Below, piece after piece: positions 1 to 8,525 of a stretch of 64,000 bases of DNA. The notes beneath the pieces are model-generated. The model made no database searches, was not told where the DNA came from, and was given only the letters and a program-made list of their open reading frames with translations. Made by a program: the position numbers and the translations under genes. The DNA is from Nitrososphaera sp. (lineage in GTDB: Archaea; Thermoproteota; Nitrososphaeria; Nitrososphaerales; Nitrososphaeraceae), in NCBI RefSeq assembly GCF_013388945.1, contig NZ_JACAEH010000002.1:96709-160708 (forward strand), written 5' to 3'. Numbering within the stretch: the first letter of the stretch is position 1; each line of letters starts with the position of its first letter.

Positions 1-6
1 GCGAGG

Positions 7-324
7 TCAGGAGCCCCTGATCCTTTTCAGGGCCGCCCCAAACTCCGTGAGGGGCACTATCTTGACGGTGTTAAACGCCGAGATCCCTGATTCGATGCAG
101 AGCGTTTCAATGCCGTGCGCGCTCTGTGCCTCAAGTATTATGGTCCACTCGTGCTCTAGCACCGAGAAGTAAAAGCCGACTATTTTCGTGACGCCGTTTG
201 CCTGCATCCTTTCCTGCATTTTCTTATCCATCTGCAGTAACACTTCCTTGTTCTTGGCGTTGTTGAGCGGGCACGATTCCGGCGAGTGCGTCGCAAAGAC
301 CCCGAAAAGTTGCGGCATGGGCAT
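7..324 (-). CDS. conserved hypothetical protein, 105 aa
   Basis: A complete small soluble protein with no signal peptide or membrane segment. The alternation of short hydrophobic strands and charged helices resembles the ferredoxin-like fold of DUF3303-type proteins, but that is only an impression. ATG starts lie at 324 and 318; an AT-rich box about 25 bases upstream (near 347) would place transcription start close to both, so the shorter form beginning MPQLFGVF is equally possible. It is divergent from the methyltransferase at 400. Function unknown. Confidence 0.6.
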   Translation of the reverse strand: MPMPQLFGVFATHSPESCPLNNAKNKEVLLQMDKKMQERMQANGVTKIVGFYFSVLEHEWTIILEAQSAHGIETLCIESGISAFNTVKIVPLTEFGAALKRIRGS

Positions 325-399
325 TTAGAGTGGGCATTCGTATTTGAATGATCCTTTTTCCCGTGACTTTTTATTATCCAAGAGAAGCACGATAAGCGG

Positions 400-1200
400 T
401 TGAACATAAACGAGTTCCTGTCCACGCTTCCCCAGGACGTCCTGAAAGGAGAGGTGGAGATCCCTGACAGGGTGCTGAAAAAGATGTTCAGGCTTGCAGG
501 CCTCCGCAAGAGCGACGTCTTTTGCCACCTCGGGTGCGGCCGCGGAAACGCGGTGAGGCTTGCCGCCAAGATGGGCGTCAAAAAGGCGATAGGAGTAGAG
601 CCCGACGCCAGGCTCGCAGAGGAGGCCAAAAGAAACGTGTCAAGGCTCAAGAACGCCGGGATAGCAGTCTCGGACCTGAAAGACGCGGACATTTCGTCTG
701 CCACACTCGTGCTGTTCTGGTCTTCGGACCCCGAGCTTGTCGACGCGCTTGTGAAAAAGTTCAGGCGCTCGCTCAAGAAAGGCGCGCGCGTGCTCACAGT
801 CTGGTCGCCTCCGGGGATGATGCTCCCTGACAAGGTCGACTTTCCGTTCTTTGTGTGCAAAAAGCCCTTCAGGTACGCCGCTTCTGTCAGGCAGCAGATA
901 CAGGCAGTCTACAAGACAAAGTGCATCGACTTTGTCGCGGCGTGGCGGCTGGCAGAAAAGTTCATCGACGAGCTCGGAGTCGTGCCGCAGGAATACCGCC
1001 GGTTCGTGAACATGCTGCAGGGCATGGTGATATGGATAAACGCGTGGAACATGGGAGTCACGTGCGAGGACGGCGTGCCCCCACCGGTCCAGTCCTACCT
1101 CGGGATTTTGCGCGAGTTTTTCCAGATAGACCTGTCAGACATGTTCACCCGCGAGCCAAAGGACGAGGCGATGGCGCCGGACAAGATGGGCTGCTGCTAG
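400..1200 (+). CDS. class I SAM-dependent methyltransferase
   Basis: Residues 40-75 carry the Rossmann SAM-binding motif I (CHLGCGRGNAVRLA) followed by an acidic strand end (GVEPDARLAEEA), as in class I methyltransferases. The C-terminal half (residues 150-266) is not a recognised domain and ends in a CC pair. The TTG at 400 is chosen because a TATA-like box (ctttttatta, near 371) lies about 27 bases before it, giving a leaderless mRNA. The substrate cannot be told from the sequence; protein, rRNA or small-molecule methylation are all possible. Confidence 0.75.
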   Translation: MNINEFLSTLPQDVLKGEVEIPDRVLKKMFRLAGLRKSDVFCHLGCGRGNAVRLAAKMGVKKAIGVEPDARLAEEAKRNVSRLKNAGIAVSDLKDADISSATLVLFWSSDPELVDALVKKFRRSLKKGARVLTVWSPPGMMLPDKVDFPFFVCKKPFRYAASVRQQIQAVYKTKCIDFVAAWRLAEKFIDELGVVPQEYRRFVNMLQGMVIWINAWNMGVTCEDGVPPPVQSYLGILREFFQIDLSDMFTREPKDEAMAPDKMGCC

Positions 1201-1231
1201 AGTTATTACTTGCCCCTGTGAAAAATACGCG

Positions 1232-1588
1232 TTGCAATACGATCCCGAGAGGGTGGTGCTACAGGTCGGGTGCACAGACTACGAGGCCGGCAGCGCGCTT
1301 GTGGCTGACATGCTCGGAAACCTGGGCAGGATGGCGGGGGCGGAGCCGCGCCTCGCTTCAGGAAAGGCGGAACCCGCCTTCGGGTGGACGTTTTACGCAC
1401 TTGCAGTGGACAAGTCATTCGTGCGAAGGCTCGCAGGCCTGCCTGATATAGGCATAATGCGTACGAAAGGCGCAACCTTGGACCAAAAGTTTGCCGTCTG
1501 GCTCAACCGGCAGCTTGAGGCAAGGGCGGAAGGGATACGGGTGGAACTTTTGTCGGACCTGCGCTCGTCGCAGTTCGGACTATTTTAA
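1232..1588 (+). CDS. hypothetical protein, 118 aa
   Basis: A small soluble alpha/beta protein with no motif that I recognise. The TTG start sits about 25 bases after an AT box (gttattac near 1206), consistent with a leaderless transcript. It follows the methyltransferase on the same strand with a 31-base gap and precedes another small protein, so the three may be co-oriented but separately promoted. Codon use is like the flanking core genes. Confidence 0.55.
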   Translation: MQYDPERVVLQVGCTDYEAGSALVADMLGNLGRMAGAEPRLASGKAEPAFGWTFYALAVDKSFVRRLAGLPDIGIMRTKGATLDQKFAVWLNRQLEARAEGIRVELLSDLRSSQFGLF

Positions 1589-1612
1589 TACCGAAACGGG
1601 ATATCTGCACCC

Positions 1613-1885
1613 ATGGACCCGAGGGTGAAAAAGGCGGTCCTGTCAAAGATAGGCGAGGCCATAGAATCAGCCGCGGAGATAAAGCAGATACAGGCAAGCT
1701 TGAAGGCCGTGCCGGGTTCGCAGAAATCCGACTTTGCGTTTGGGATAGCTGTTGGAAGGATCTACAACTCTTTCCACTACCAGACGCGCAGGATAATCGG
1801 GCGCAACGCGACCGAGCAGGAATTTTCAGAGTTTCTGCAGATCCTGTCCAAGAACGCTGACAGGATAAGAGAAGCATGTCAATAG
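1613..1885 (+). CDS. conserved hypothetical helical protein, 90 aa
   Basis: A short, largely alpha-helical, basic protein (MDPRVKKAVLSKIGEA...). An AT box (attttaatacc) centred near 1583 precedes the ATG by about 30 bases, supporting this start and its own promoter. There are no transmembrane segments and no cysteines before the last residues (EACQ). I do not recognise the family; it could be a small regulator or a complex subunit. Confidence 0.6.
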   Translation: MDPRVKKAVLSKIGEAIESAAEIKQIQASLKAVPGSQKSDFAFGIAVGRIYNSFHYQTRRIIGRNATEQEFSEFLQILSKNADRIREACQ

Positions 1886-2000
1886 CTGCGCCCCGCCCGT
1901 GTTTTTCCCCTCTCGACACTTGTTTTTGCCCCTGCGCGAAATTTTGAGCATAGAAATTCGCCAAATCTTTTTAAGCTAGCCGGATTTACTCACACAAAGC

Positions 2001-2132
2001 TTGGCTCTGGACCTCTCGGAGGACATGGTGATCCTGACGCCGGAGGAAATCAATCGCTTCATATCGACGCTCAAGGTGCGCTACGCAAGCGCGTCGCCGA
2101 AAAAGAAGTCGGGCAAGACAGCTCGAGCATAA
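2001..2132 (+). CDS. microprotein, 43 aa, basic C-terminus
   Basis: The reading frame starts at TTG 2001 and encodes 43 residues: an acidic N-terminal half (LDLSEDMVILTPEEINRF) and a lysine/arginine-rich tail (SPKKKSGKTARA). A clear TATA box (ctttttaagc, 1967-1976) lies 25-30 bases upstream, the spacing used by leaderless genes across this window. The protein is too short for automatic callers, and the product is unknown. The promoter is the strongest support. Confidence 0.5.
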   Translation: MALDLSEDMVILTPEEINRFISTLKVRYASASPKKKSGKTARA

Positions 2133-2243
2133 CAGGTTGCGCCGGCCTTGCACGGCGTGCAGCATGGTTTATCGTCGACATTTTGGCACTAGATTCTCCC
2201 AGCCTAAAGATTATAACCTGTGGCTTCTTGATACAGCTCCCAG

Positions 2244-3791
2244 TTGCTGGACCTAAAACTAGCCAACGCCCACAGGAACCTCCCGCTGCCAAAACTGGTC
2301 GAGCTCATACTCGAGAGGGGCGAGGGGGTGCTCTCTTCCACGGGCGCGCTCTCGGTCAAGACGGGCAAGTTCACCGGCAGGTCGCCTGACGACAAGTACA
2401 TAGTCGACGACCACGTCACGCACGACGCGGTGGACTGGGGCAAGGTGAACCGCCCCATTTCCGAGGAGAACTTTGACAGGATCTACTCGCGCATGAAAAG
2501 GCACGTCGAGGAAAAAGAGATGTTCATCTTTGACGGCTTTGTGGGCGCAGACCCTGCGGTGCGCCTTCCAATCAGGGTCATAAACAACCGCGCCTGGCAC
2601 AGCTTTTTTGCAAGGCAGATATTCATTAGGCCGACTCCGGAGGAGCTTGAGCGCCACAAGCCCGAGTTCACGCTTATTGGCTGCGACGACTTTGCGGCAG
2701 ACCCCGCGACAGAGGGCACGCGCACCGAGACTTTTATCATCATCAACTTTTCGAAGAAAATAGTGCTCATCGGCTCGACGTCTTACGCCGGCGAGATAAA
2801 GAAGGCCATGTTTTCAATCATGAACTTTCTCCTGCCGAGAAAGAACATCTTTCCCATGCACTGCTCTGCAAACGTGGGCAAGGGAGGCGACGTCGCGCTC
2901 TTCTTCGGGCTCTCGGGGACCGGCAAGACGACGCTTTCAGCAGACCCGTCGCGGCAGCTGGTGGGCGACGACGAGCACGGCTGGTCGGATAGCGGCGTGT
3001 TCAACTTCGAGGGCGGATGCTACGCCAAGTGCATCAACCTGAAAAAAGAGCACGAGCCGCAGATATGGAACGCGATTCGCTTTGGCTCTCTAATGGAAAA
3101 CGTCGTGCTGAACGGAACAGGCGAGCCCGACTTTGCAGACGGCAGCCTGACTGAAAACACACGCGTAGTCTACCCGCTTGACTTTATCGACGGCGCAGTC
3201 ATCCCGAGCGTCGCAGGCCACCCCCGGGTCATCGTGTTTCTCACCGCCGACGCGTTCGGGGTCATGCCGCCAATTGCCAAGCTGACAAAGGAAGGCGCCA
3301 TGTACCACTTTATGTCGGGCTACACGAGCAAGCTTGCAGGCACGGAGCGGGGCATCACCGAGCCAAAAGAGACATTTTCGCAGTGCTTTGGCGGGCCGTT
3401 CATGCCACTGCATGCACAGGAATACGCCAAGATGCTTGGCAAGAAAATAACAGAGCACGGCACACGCGTTTACTTGATAAACACCGGCTGGACCGGCGGC
3501 CCCTACGGAATCGGCAAGCGCATGAACCTCTCTTACACGAGGGCGATGGTCACCGCGGCGCTGACGGGCGAGATAGAGAACAGCCCTGTCAGGCACCACG
3601 ACATATTCAACTTGGACATGCCCACGTCGTGCCCCGGGGTGCCATACGAGGTGCTCAACCCGCGCAACACCTGGCATGACGGCGACGAGTACGACCAGGC
3701 TGCAAGGCGCCTCGCCGCGCTCTTTGCCAAGAACTTTGCCAAGTTCGGCAGCGTGTCAAAGGAAATCGTGAACGCAGGCCCAAAGCCCTAG
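2244..3791 (+). CDS. pckA: phosphoenolpyruvate carboxykinase (ATP)
   Basis: ATP-dependent PEP carboxykinase converts oxaloacetate to PEP and CO2, the entry to gluconeogenesis in autotrophic archaea. At 515 residues it is the normal length for the ATP family. Visible signatures are [12 protein letters not shown] near residue 40, the P-loop GLSGTGKT at 222-229, the metal/substrate segment DDEHGWSD at 242-249, and TGWTGGPYG(I)GKRM in the C-terminal lobe. The TTG start follows an AT box (agattataacc near 2210) by about 30 bases. It stands alone, convergent with the membrane protein behind it and overlapping its stop by 4 bases. Confidence 0.95.
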   Translation: MLDLKLANAHRNLPLPKLVELILERGEGVLSSTGALSVKTGKFTGRSPDDKYIVDDHVTHDAVDWGKVNRPISEENFDRIYSRMKRHVEEKEMFIFDGFVGADPAVRLPIRVINNRAWHSFFARQIFIRPTPEELERHKPEFTLIGCDDFAADPATEGTRTETFIIINFSKKIVLIGSTSYAGEIKKAMFSIMNFLLPRKNIFPMHCSANVGKGGDVALFFGLSGTGKTTLSADPSRQLVGDDEHGWSDSGVFNFEGGCYAKCINLKKEHEPQIWNAIRFGSLMENVVLNGTGEPDFADGSLTENTRVVYPLDFIDGAVIPSVAGHPRVIVFLTADAFGVMPPIAKLTKEGAMYHFMSGYTSKLAGTERGITEPKETFSQCFGGPFMPLHAQEYAKMLGKKITEHGTRVYLINTGWTGGPYGIGKRMNLSYTRAMVTAALTGEIENSPVRHHDIFNLDMPTSCPGVPYEVLNPRNTWHDGDEYDQAARRLAALFAKNFAKFGSVSKEIVNAGPKP

Positions 3792-4393
3792 CGGCCCTGC
3801 TTGACCGCAACGCCCTTTTCCTGCGCCTTCAGGCCTTCCAGGATGTCCAGTATGTTGTCGCCCTTTGCAAGGCGCTCGGTGACGTGTATGGCACGTTCGT
3901 ATTCAATAAAGAACGACTGGTCAAACCGGGGGATTGCCGGTATGGCAGTGCTCGTGTTCGCAGCTATCTTTTCAATCGCGTCGGCCATCGCGTTTTGCAT
4001 TCTCATGCTGTGCACCTGCGCCTCAAACCCGAGGACCGACACGGGCATGTTGAACAGCTTTTCCCTGCCGGGCTGCACGTGGTATATGAACGGGTTTGCG
4101 TCCATCAGCTGCCTTGTTTCTGTTGGGATCTGGAACTTGCGGTGAAGGTGCCCGATTATTATCGCGGCCGGGATATAGCCGACGATAAACACTATGCCCC
4201 ATGTCCACATCGACGGGAATATCCCTTCCAAAAAGGCGAACCTCTCTATCGCAAGCGTGTAGGTGATGACTACAAAGTTCACAAACGTCAGCAGGAATAT
4301 CAGGTAGGTGCTGTGCCCGTTCCGAAAGTCAAGCCAGCGCCTCCTCATCCACTCGGAGTTGAGTGACATGCTTGCGCGGCCTCTGCCTGTCAA
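3788..4393 (-). CDS. two-transmembrane-segment hypothetical protein
   Basis: Two hydrophobic segments are visible, about residues 30-50 ([20 protein letters not shown]) and 62-82 ([20 protein letters not shown]), followed by a long soluble helical C-terminal domain that should face the cytoplasm. The TTG start overlaps the stop of the upstream glycosyltransferase (TTGA), indicating translational coupling; an ATG eight codons later is an alternative. As the last gene of a surface-glycan operon it could be an accessory membrane factor, but no family is recognised. Confidence 0.65.
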   Translation of the reverse strand: MTGRGRASMSLNSEWMRRRWLDFRNGHSTYLIFLLTFVNFVVITYTLAIERFAFLEGIFPSMWTWGIVFIVGYIPAAIIIGHLHRKFQIPTETRQLMDANPFIYHVQPGREKLFNMPVSVLGFEAQVHSMRMQNAMADAIEKIAANTSTAIPAIPRFDQSFFIEYERAIHVTERLAKGDNILDILEGLKAQEKGVAVKQGR

Positions 4394-5355
4394 TTCCGGT
4401 CAGCGCTCCTGACCGTCTCGCCTCGCACAATCGAAAAGCCTGAAGACTTGGTGGCCGGGGCTGTAACTTTTTGTATGGCTAGACCAGACCTGTGTCTGCG
4501 CAGCAATTTCCTGACCGCGCGCCTGGCAAGCGAGTTGATATATTTTTTCTGCCGCTCCCTTATGGCGCTTCGCACGTCGGCGGGTAACATGGAATAATAG
4601 CCGTCTTTTTCGGGCCTGAAAAGCAGGTAGTACCAGAGCATCTTCAGCGCACCTTTCTTGCCCATGCTCTTGTTCCGCACAAAGTCCATCACGAACCTGC
4701 CAAAAACGTATGGCGGGTAATAGCCCAAGGACTTCATGCCGTAGCCAAATTCCTTGAAATTGTGGCTGTGGCCCAGCGCGTCGTGGTGGAATATCTCGAC
4801 GTCGTTTAGCACCTTTATCTCGTTCTTGTTCAGGATGGCGCGCTCTAGTATCTCGCTTTCATAGCCCAGGATGCGCGGATAGCCTTGCGGGTAGTGCTTC
4901 CAAAAGAAGGACTGCCGGACAAAGCGCCCGCCGCCGTGCGGAGCCTGCGCCTTCATTGGTCCCCAATCGCCAGATACTATGACAAGGTTGGGATTCTGCG
5001 CCAGCTCTTGCAGCATGCGCTCGGCATACTCTGTAACAAAGGACGCGTCACTTGGGACTATCATGTGAAAGTCGTAGCCGTCAAGCAGGCCCATGTTCCA
5101 GAGCAGCGGAAGTCGCGTATAATCCCTTGTCTTGTTGTTCGTTTCGTGTACGGTTATCATGCCAGGATTCTTGCGGCCGTACTCCTGCACCGTGTCGTAC
5201 ATGCCGTCAGTCGAGCCGTCGTCTATTACGATGATTTTTCCGGGCATGACGGTCTGGCTCAGCAGGCTGTCAAGCACCTTGCGTATGGACCTGTTGCCGT
5301 CCCTGCCAAAGACGATGCAGTAATAGCTACCGTACTTTTGTTCCTGCGGGTACAT
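4390..5355 (-). CDS. family 2 glycosyltransferase
   Basis: A GT-A fold glycosyltransferase of family 2. The N-terminal strand is followed by LDSLLSQTVMPGKIIVIDDGSTDGM at about residues 28-52, the nucleotide-sugar binding core, and PSDASF at about 102 in the position of the DXD metal motif (here D followed by A, so a slightly degenerate form). A basic C-terminal tail follows and no membrane segment is seen. It overlaps the acyltransferase upstream by 29 bases and the membrane protein downstream by 4, so it is part of one operon for decorating a surface glycan or glycolipid. Confidence 0.85.
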   Translation of the reverse strand: MYPQEQKYGSYYCIVFGRDGNRSIRKVLDSLLSQTVMPGKIIVIDDGSTDGMYDTVQEYGRKNPGMITVHETNNKTRDYTRLPLLWNMGLLDGYDFHMIVPSDASFVTEYAERMLQELAQNPNLVIVSGDWGPMKAQAPHGGGRFVRQSFFWKHYPQGYPRILGYESEILERAILNKNEIKVLNDVEIFHHDALGHSHNFKEFGYGMKSLGYYPPYVFGRFVMDFVRNKSMGKKGALKMLWYYLLFRPEKDGYYSMLPADVRSAIRERQKKYINSLARRAVRKLLRRHRSGLAIQKVTAPATKSSGFSIVRGETVRSADRN

Positions 5356-5854
5356 CTCTGGTCACAATCGCCCCCATGCACAAAAACGCGTTATCGCCTA
5401 CGGTAACGTGGTCCCTTATCTTCACGCCCTCGCCGATAAAGACGCCGTCGCCTATCACGCTCGACCCACCTATGATGGAGCCGGCCACGATGACGCAGCC
5501 CTTGCCGATGATGGCGTTATGCCCGACGTGGACCAGGTTGTCTATCTTGGTATCGTTGCCTATCCTGGTGCTGTCAAGCGTCCCGCGGTCTATGCAGGTG
5601 TGTGCGCCTATCTCGACGTTGTCCCCCAGAACTACATTGCCCGTGTGGGGCCAGCGCTGGCTGAACCCGGTGAGCGGGTCAAACCCAAAGCCTTCCTTGC
5701 CTATCACGGCGTACGCCGCTATTGTAGCGTCCTTGCCCATGACGGTATTTTCGATGATCGCCGTCGGGTGGACGTACGGCCTGGGCCTTGGCAGGCTCCG
5801 CAGAAACTCATGCGCTTCTTGCTGCGACCTGAACCTTTTGTTTCCTGTGCTCAC
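5327..5854 (-). CDS. LpxD-like left-handed beta-helix acyltransferase
   Basis: The protein shows continuous hexapeptide repeats ([IV]GxxxxI type) from about residue 30 to 170, for example VVLGDNVEIGAHTCIDRG and IIGKGCVIVAGSIIGG, with the H-containing segment NLVHVGHNA that matches the LpxD/LpxA catalytic His region. LpxD transfers acyl chains to a UDP-amino sugar for bacterial lipid A; archaea lack lipid A, so an N-acyl sugar of a surface glycan is a more likely product (inference). The GTG start overlaps the deacetylase-like gene by 47 bases. The gene is shorter than bacterial LpxD because the N-terminal uridine-binding domain is reduced. Confidence 0.8.
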   Translation of the reverse strand: MSTGNKRFRSQQEAHEFLRSLPRPRPYVHPTAIIENTVMGKDATIAAYAVIGKEGFGFDPLTGFSQRWPHTGNVVLGDNVEIGAHTCIDRGTLDSTRIGNDTKIDNLVHVGHNAIIGKGCVIVAGSIIGGSSVIGDGVFIGEGVKIRDHVTVGDNAFLCMGAIVTRDVPAGTKVR

Positions 5855-6578
5855 TCACCATCTCCTCCCAGAACCTGCGCGCACGTCTTGTAACCTGGTT
5901 AGCGTCATGCTCCACCACGTCAAAAGCGCCGGCTATCCACCACACGGGATGGGACACAAAGTATACCTTTTTGTCAAGGTGCTGGCAGACGCAGCCGTTG
6001 CGCCACCAGCCGCCGCTGTCTGCTATGTAATGGTAACCATCGCCCTTTAGCCGTGACCTGTCGTAGAGTCCGTCGGGCACTTCAATGTCCGGCGTTATTC
6101 CCACCAGGTGCTGCGAGACGTTGATACTGTTTGTCTTTAGCATGGCGCAAAACGCCTTGTGGACCGCGGCCATATCGCCGTCATAGCGGCCGTCGTAATG
6201 CAGGGCTATCTCGTGGCCCAGCTCGCCTATCTTTTTCCAGATCTCCATGTTTTCAGGGGAAAGGGCGTTGTACCATTCTGAATGCAGGAGCACAAAGTAG
6301 GTCGCCCTTACGCCGTGACGGTGCTCCATCCTGGCAAGTTGCAATGCGTACGGCGGGAATACGTCGATATCGTGCGTTAATATGATCTCTTTTCGCTCGC
6401 TGACGGTCCCGGCCCTGCCAGCCATCGCCTTGAGTATGTCTGCATAGTGGCCCGGAGAAAAGCAGCACTTGCCAGTGTCGCTGTCCTGCTCAAAGCCCAT
6501 CATCATGATGTTGCCTGCGCAGGCGTCGGGATAAATCCGGCAGTATGTCTTTTTTCGGAACACCAGAAAGTATATCAA
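5808..6578 (-). CDS. polysaccharide deacetylase-like protein
   Basis: The NodB-like fold is indicated by LTHDIDVFPPYAL at about residues 67-79 (metal-binding Asp pair), GVRATYFVL at about 89-97 and GHEIALHYDGRYD at about 126-138 (His-rich metal site). Such enzymes remove acetyl groups from amino sugars. Starts are ambiguous: the long form begins at 6578, but MMGFEQDSDTG (around 6500) is also plausible. The gene directly follows tRNA-Gln. Operon mates are an acyltransferase and a glycosyltransferase, so deacetylation followed by re-acylation of a sugar is a coherent pathway (inference). Confidence 0.75.
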   Translation of the reverse strand: MIYFLVFRKKTYCRIYPDACAGNIMMMGFEQDSDTGKCCFSPGHYADILKAMAGRAGTVSERKEIILTHDIDVFPPYALQLARMEHRHGVRATYFVLLHSEWYNALSPENMEIWKKIGELGHEIALHYDGRYDGDMAAVHKAFCAMLKTNSINVSQHLVGITPDIEVPDGLYDRSRLKGDGYHYIADSGGWWRNGCVCQHLDKKVYFVSHPVWWIAGAFDVVEHDANQVTRRARRFWEEMVSEHRKQKVQVAARSA

Positions 6579-6587
6579 GGAAGATGG

Positions 6588-6699
6588 TAGCCCGGAGCAG
6601 ATTCGAACTGCTGTCTCCAGGTTTCTTTTCTCTGTGAGATCCAGAGCCTGAAATCCCTAGCCCTTCCACCTTGGAGATTGGCCACTAGACGACCGGGCT
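6588..6699 (-). tRNA. tRNA-Gln(CUG) with two apparent introns
   Basis: On the minus strand the 5' AGCCCGG pairs with the 3' CCGGGCU, with discriminator A at 6588 and a T-arm AGCAG-UUCGAAU-CUGCU. The anticodon arm UCAGG/CCUGG encloses CUCUG-G-A, that is anticodon CUG, but only after removing 18 bases between positions 37 and 38 (6623-6640). The D-arm GUCU...GGAU closes only if a further 21 bases (6657-6677) after AGUGGCCAA are removed. The mature tRNA would be 72 bases plus the discriminator. Exact splice points are inferred from folding. A leucine (CAG) reading was tested and does not give a proper D-arm. Confidence 0.85.
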
Positions 6700-6729
6700 G
6701 ACCAACAACACGGCTGTCTCTCCGTTATT

Positions 6730-7083
6730 TTACCGTTTTGTGTTTACTTCCCTGATTACCTGGCCGTACTCCAGTATCGCCCGCTTGCGCAGGTACGGGA
6801 TGAGCCTGTAGTGGATGGAGTAGATGTTCTTGTTCCGGGCGATGATGCCTTTAATCAAAAGCGACACAAAGCCTCCTGCGACCTTTGACGCCGGCGTGCC
6901 GGTGTCCCTGCAGAACCTGTCGCGCTTGGCGTGGTATTCTTTGAGCGTAAAATAAGGCCTGTTGATGTCAAGTATCAGCGGCCACACGACGTTTTCCCAG
7001 ACCATCCTCCTGTTCTCGGTGGACGACGCGTGCTTGCCCTTTCCCCTGGGTGCCTCTACCTCTGCCTGTCCTTGGCTCAGCAT
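6730..7083 (-). CDS. conserved hypothetical, possibly DNA-binding
   Basis: A basic protein of about 117 residues (123 if the GTG at 7101 is used). A glycine/lysine-rich N-terminus is followed by a helical core with LKEYHAKRDRFCRD and a C-terminal stretch IYSIHYRLIPYLRKRAILEYGQVI that looks like the recognition part of a winged helix. An AT box (tgtttaaatg, near 7096) overlaps the GTG, so the ATG at 7083 is preferred. It is divergent from the cysteine-cluster gene at 7134. Function is unknown and the fold guess is weak. Confidence 0.55.
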   Translation of the reverse strand: MLSQGQAEVEAPRGKGKHASSTENRRMVWENVVWPLILDINRPYFTLKEYHAKRDRFCRDTGTPASKVAGGFVSLLIKGIIARNKNIYSIHYRLIPYLRKRAILEYGQVIREVNTKR

Positions 7084-7133
7084 CTGAGTACATTTAAACA
7101 CCGCGGGCCTTATAATTTATGATAATCCCAACT

Positions 7134-7847
7134 TTGCATAGTGGTATTTCGGTTAAAGACTCGCTGGACGCGCTTGCCAAAAAGTGGCCAATTGACGACA
7201 AACTTTATGATCTGCAGGTAGGCCGGAGAAGCGACGTCGTGGACACGCAAGTCAATGTCAGTGGCGTGGTGTTCCACGTGCCCGCGCTTGAAAACGACGG
7301 GCTGTACGTCCTGTGGAAGTGCCTGTGGCCAGACTGCCACAACTGCTGCGAAAGGCAAGGCAGATTGCCATTGACAAAGGATGACATCGCAGTTTTGGCA
7401 AAGAAACTTGGTTATGATTCAAAAGCCGAGTTTGTGAGAAACGAGACCGGCATCTCAAGCTGGCAGGAGGAAGGCGTCGGCAACCTCATCACCACTTTGA
7501 GCATGCTGTCGCTCAAGAGGAAAAAGGACGAGCGGGAGGAAGAGGACGGAACGCCCCTGCGCTGCAGGTTCCTTGACGACAATGGGTACTGTGGCATACA
7601 TCCGGACAAGCCCGGCGTGTGCTGGCTCTACCCCTTTGCGTCGTGGCTTGAATCAGACAGGTTCGGCAAGCCTGTCGTGCACGCAACGTTCCAGTTTACA
7701 GGCGACTGCCCGGGCTTTTACCTTGAAAAATCACTTGACAGCATCATGCCTGTGCTGCAGGAATACGCGCCGAAAATATACGACTACAACATGGCAGTGC
7801 AGCGGACGACGCGTGAAAATTACGGGTTTATCAGCTTTGTAAAATAA
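7134..7847 (+). CDS. YkgJ-type cysteine-cluster protein
   Basis: The protein carries the CxxxxCHNCCE pattern at about residues 60-70 (CLWPDCHNCCERQG), a later CRFLDDNGYCGIHPDKPGVCWLYPF and a final CPGFY, the spacing of Zn/Fe-chelating YkgJ-family (UPF0153) proteins. These are cytoplasmic metal-binding proteins of uncertain role, proposed to act in metal or modification chemistry. An ATG at 7119 lies too close to the TATA box (cttataattt near 7112); TTG 7134, about 22 bases after the box, is the better leaderless start, though the longer form cannot be excluded. Confidence 0.8.
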   Translation: MHSGISVKDSLDALAKKWPIDDKLYDLQVGRRSDVVDTQVNVSGVVFHVPALENDGLYVLWKCLWPDCHNCCERQGRLPLTKDDIAVLAKKLGYDSKAEFVRNETGISSWQEEGVGNLITTLSMLSLKRKKDEREEEDGTPLRCRFLDDNGYCGIHPDKPGVCWLYPFASWLESDRFGKPVVHATFQFTGDCPGFYLEKSLDSIMPVLQEYAPKIYDYNMAVQRTTRENYGFISFVK

Positions 7848-7859
7848 AGGAAAAAGAGG

Positions 7860-8483
7860 TCAGGCCTTGAACCTCTTTGCGACCTCGTCCCAGTTTACGA
7901 CGTTCCACCAGGCTGTCACATAGTCAGCGCGGCGGTTCTGGTACTTGAGATAGTAGCTATGTTCCCATACGTCAAGCCCGAGCAACGGTGTCAGCTTCTC
8001 TGCCTTCCACCTCGTCCACGGGCTTGTCTGGTTTGGCATGGTGATGAACTGCACTCCGCCCGACGCGTTCTTCACGAGCCATCCCCAGCCGCTGCCTTGA
8101 ACAGCAACAGAGTCTGTCTGGAACTTTGTCTTGAAATCTGCAAAGCTGCCAAACGCCTTCTTGATGGCGTCTGCAAGCTCGCCTGACGGCTCGCCACCGC
8201 CGCCCTTTTTCATGTTGTTCCAGAAAAGCGCGTGGTTGTTGTAGCCGCCGCCGTGAAAGTTTACCGCGCTACTCGAAGCTTCGGGAACGGTGTCAATGTT
8301 TTTCAAAATGTCAACAACGTCCATGCTCTGGAATTTGGCGTCCAGGTTCGCAAGCGCCTTGTTCAGGCCGTCAGTGTAGGCCTGGTGGTGCTTTGTGTGG
8401 TGAATCTCCATTGTCCTTGCGTCGATGTGTGGCTCCAGCGCGTCATACGCGTATGGTAATGGTGGGAGAGTAAAGTTTGCCAT
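7860..8483 (-). CDS. sod: superoxide dismutase (Fe/Mn family)
   Basis: The enzyme dismutes superoxide to hydrogen peroxide and oxygen in the cytoplasm, important for an aerobic ammonia oxidiser. Its 207 residues are normal for the Fe/Mn family. The metal ligands are visible: His28 in MEIHHTKHH, the His of NNHALFW near residue 84, and the Asp and His of LDVWEHSYYL near residues 170-174. A TATA box (cgttatattcg, centre about 8509) lies 26 bases before the ATG, so the mRNA is probably leaderless. It converges on the YkgJ-type gene with a 12-base gap. Fe versus Mn cannot be decided by eye. Confidence 0.95.
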   Translation of the reverse strand: MANFTLPPLPYAYDALEPHIDARTMEIHHTKHHQAYTDGLNKALANLDAKFQSMDVVDILKNIDTVPEASSSAVNFHGGGYNNHALFWNNMKKGGGGEPSGELADAIKKAFGSFADFKTKFQTDSVAVQGSGWGWLVKNASGGVQFITMPNQTSPWTRWKAEKLTPLLGLDVWEHSYYLKYQNRRADYVTAWWNVVNWDEVAKRFKA

Positions 8484-8525
8484 GAGGCAGGATCGCCGCC
8501 GTCGAATATAACGTTTTAGCGATGC

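Noticed and set aside
6588..6699. Reading the intron-containing tRNA as tRNA-Leu(CAG)
   Set aside because: The AUUUCAGG loop gives no 7-base anticodon loop and leaves the D-arm unpaired; the Gln(CUG) folding fits all arms.
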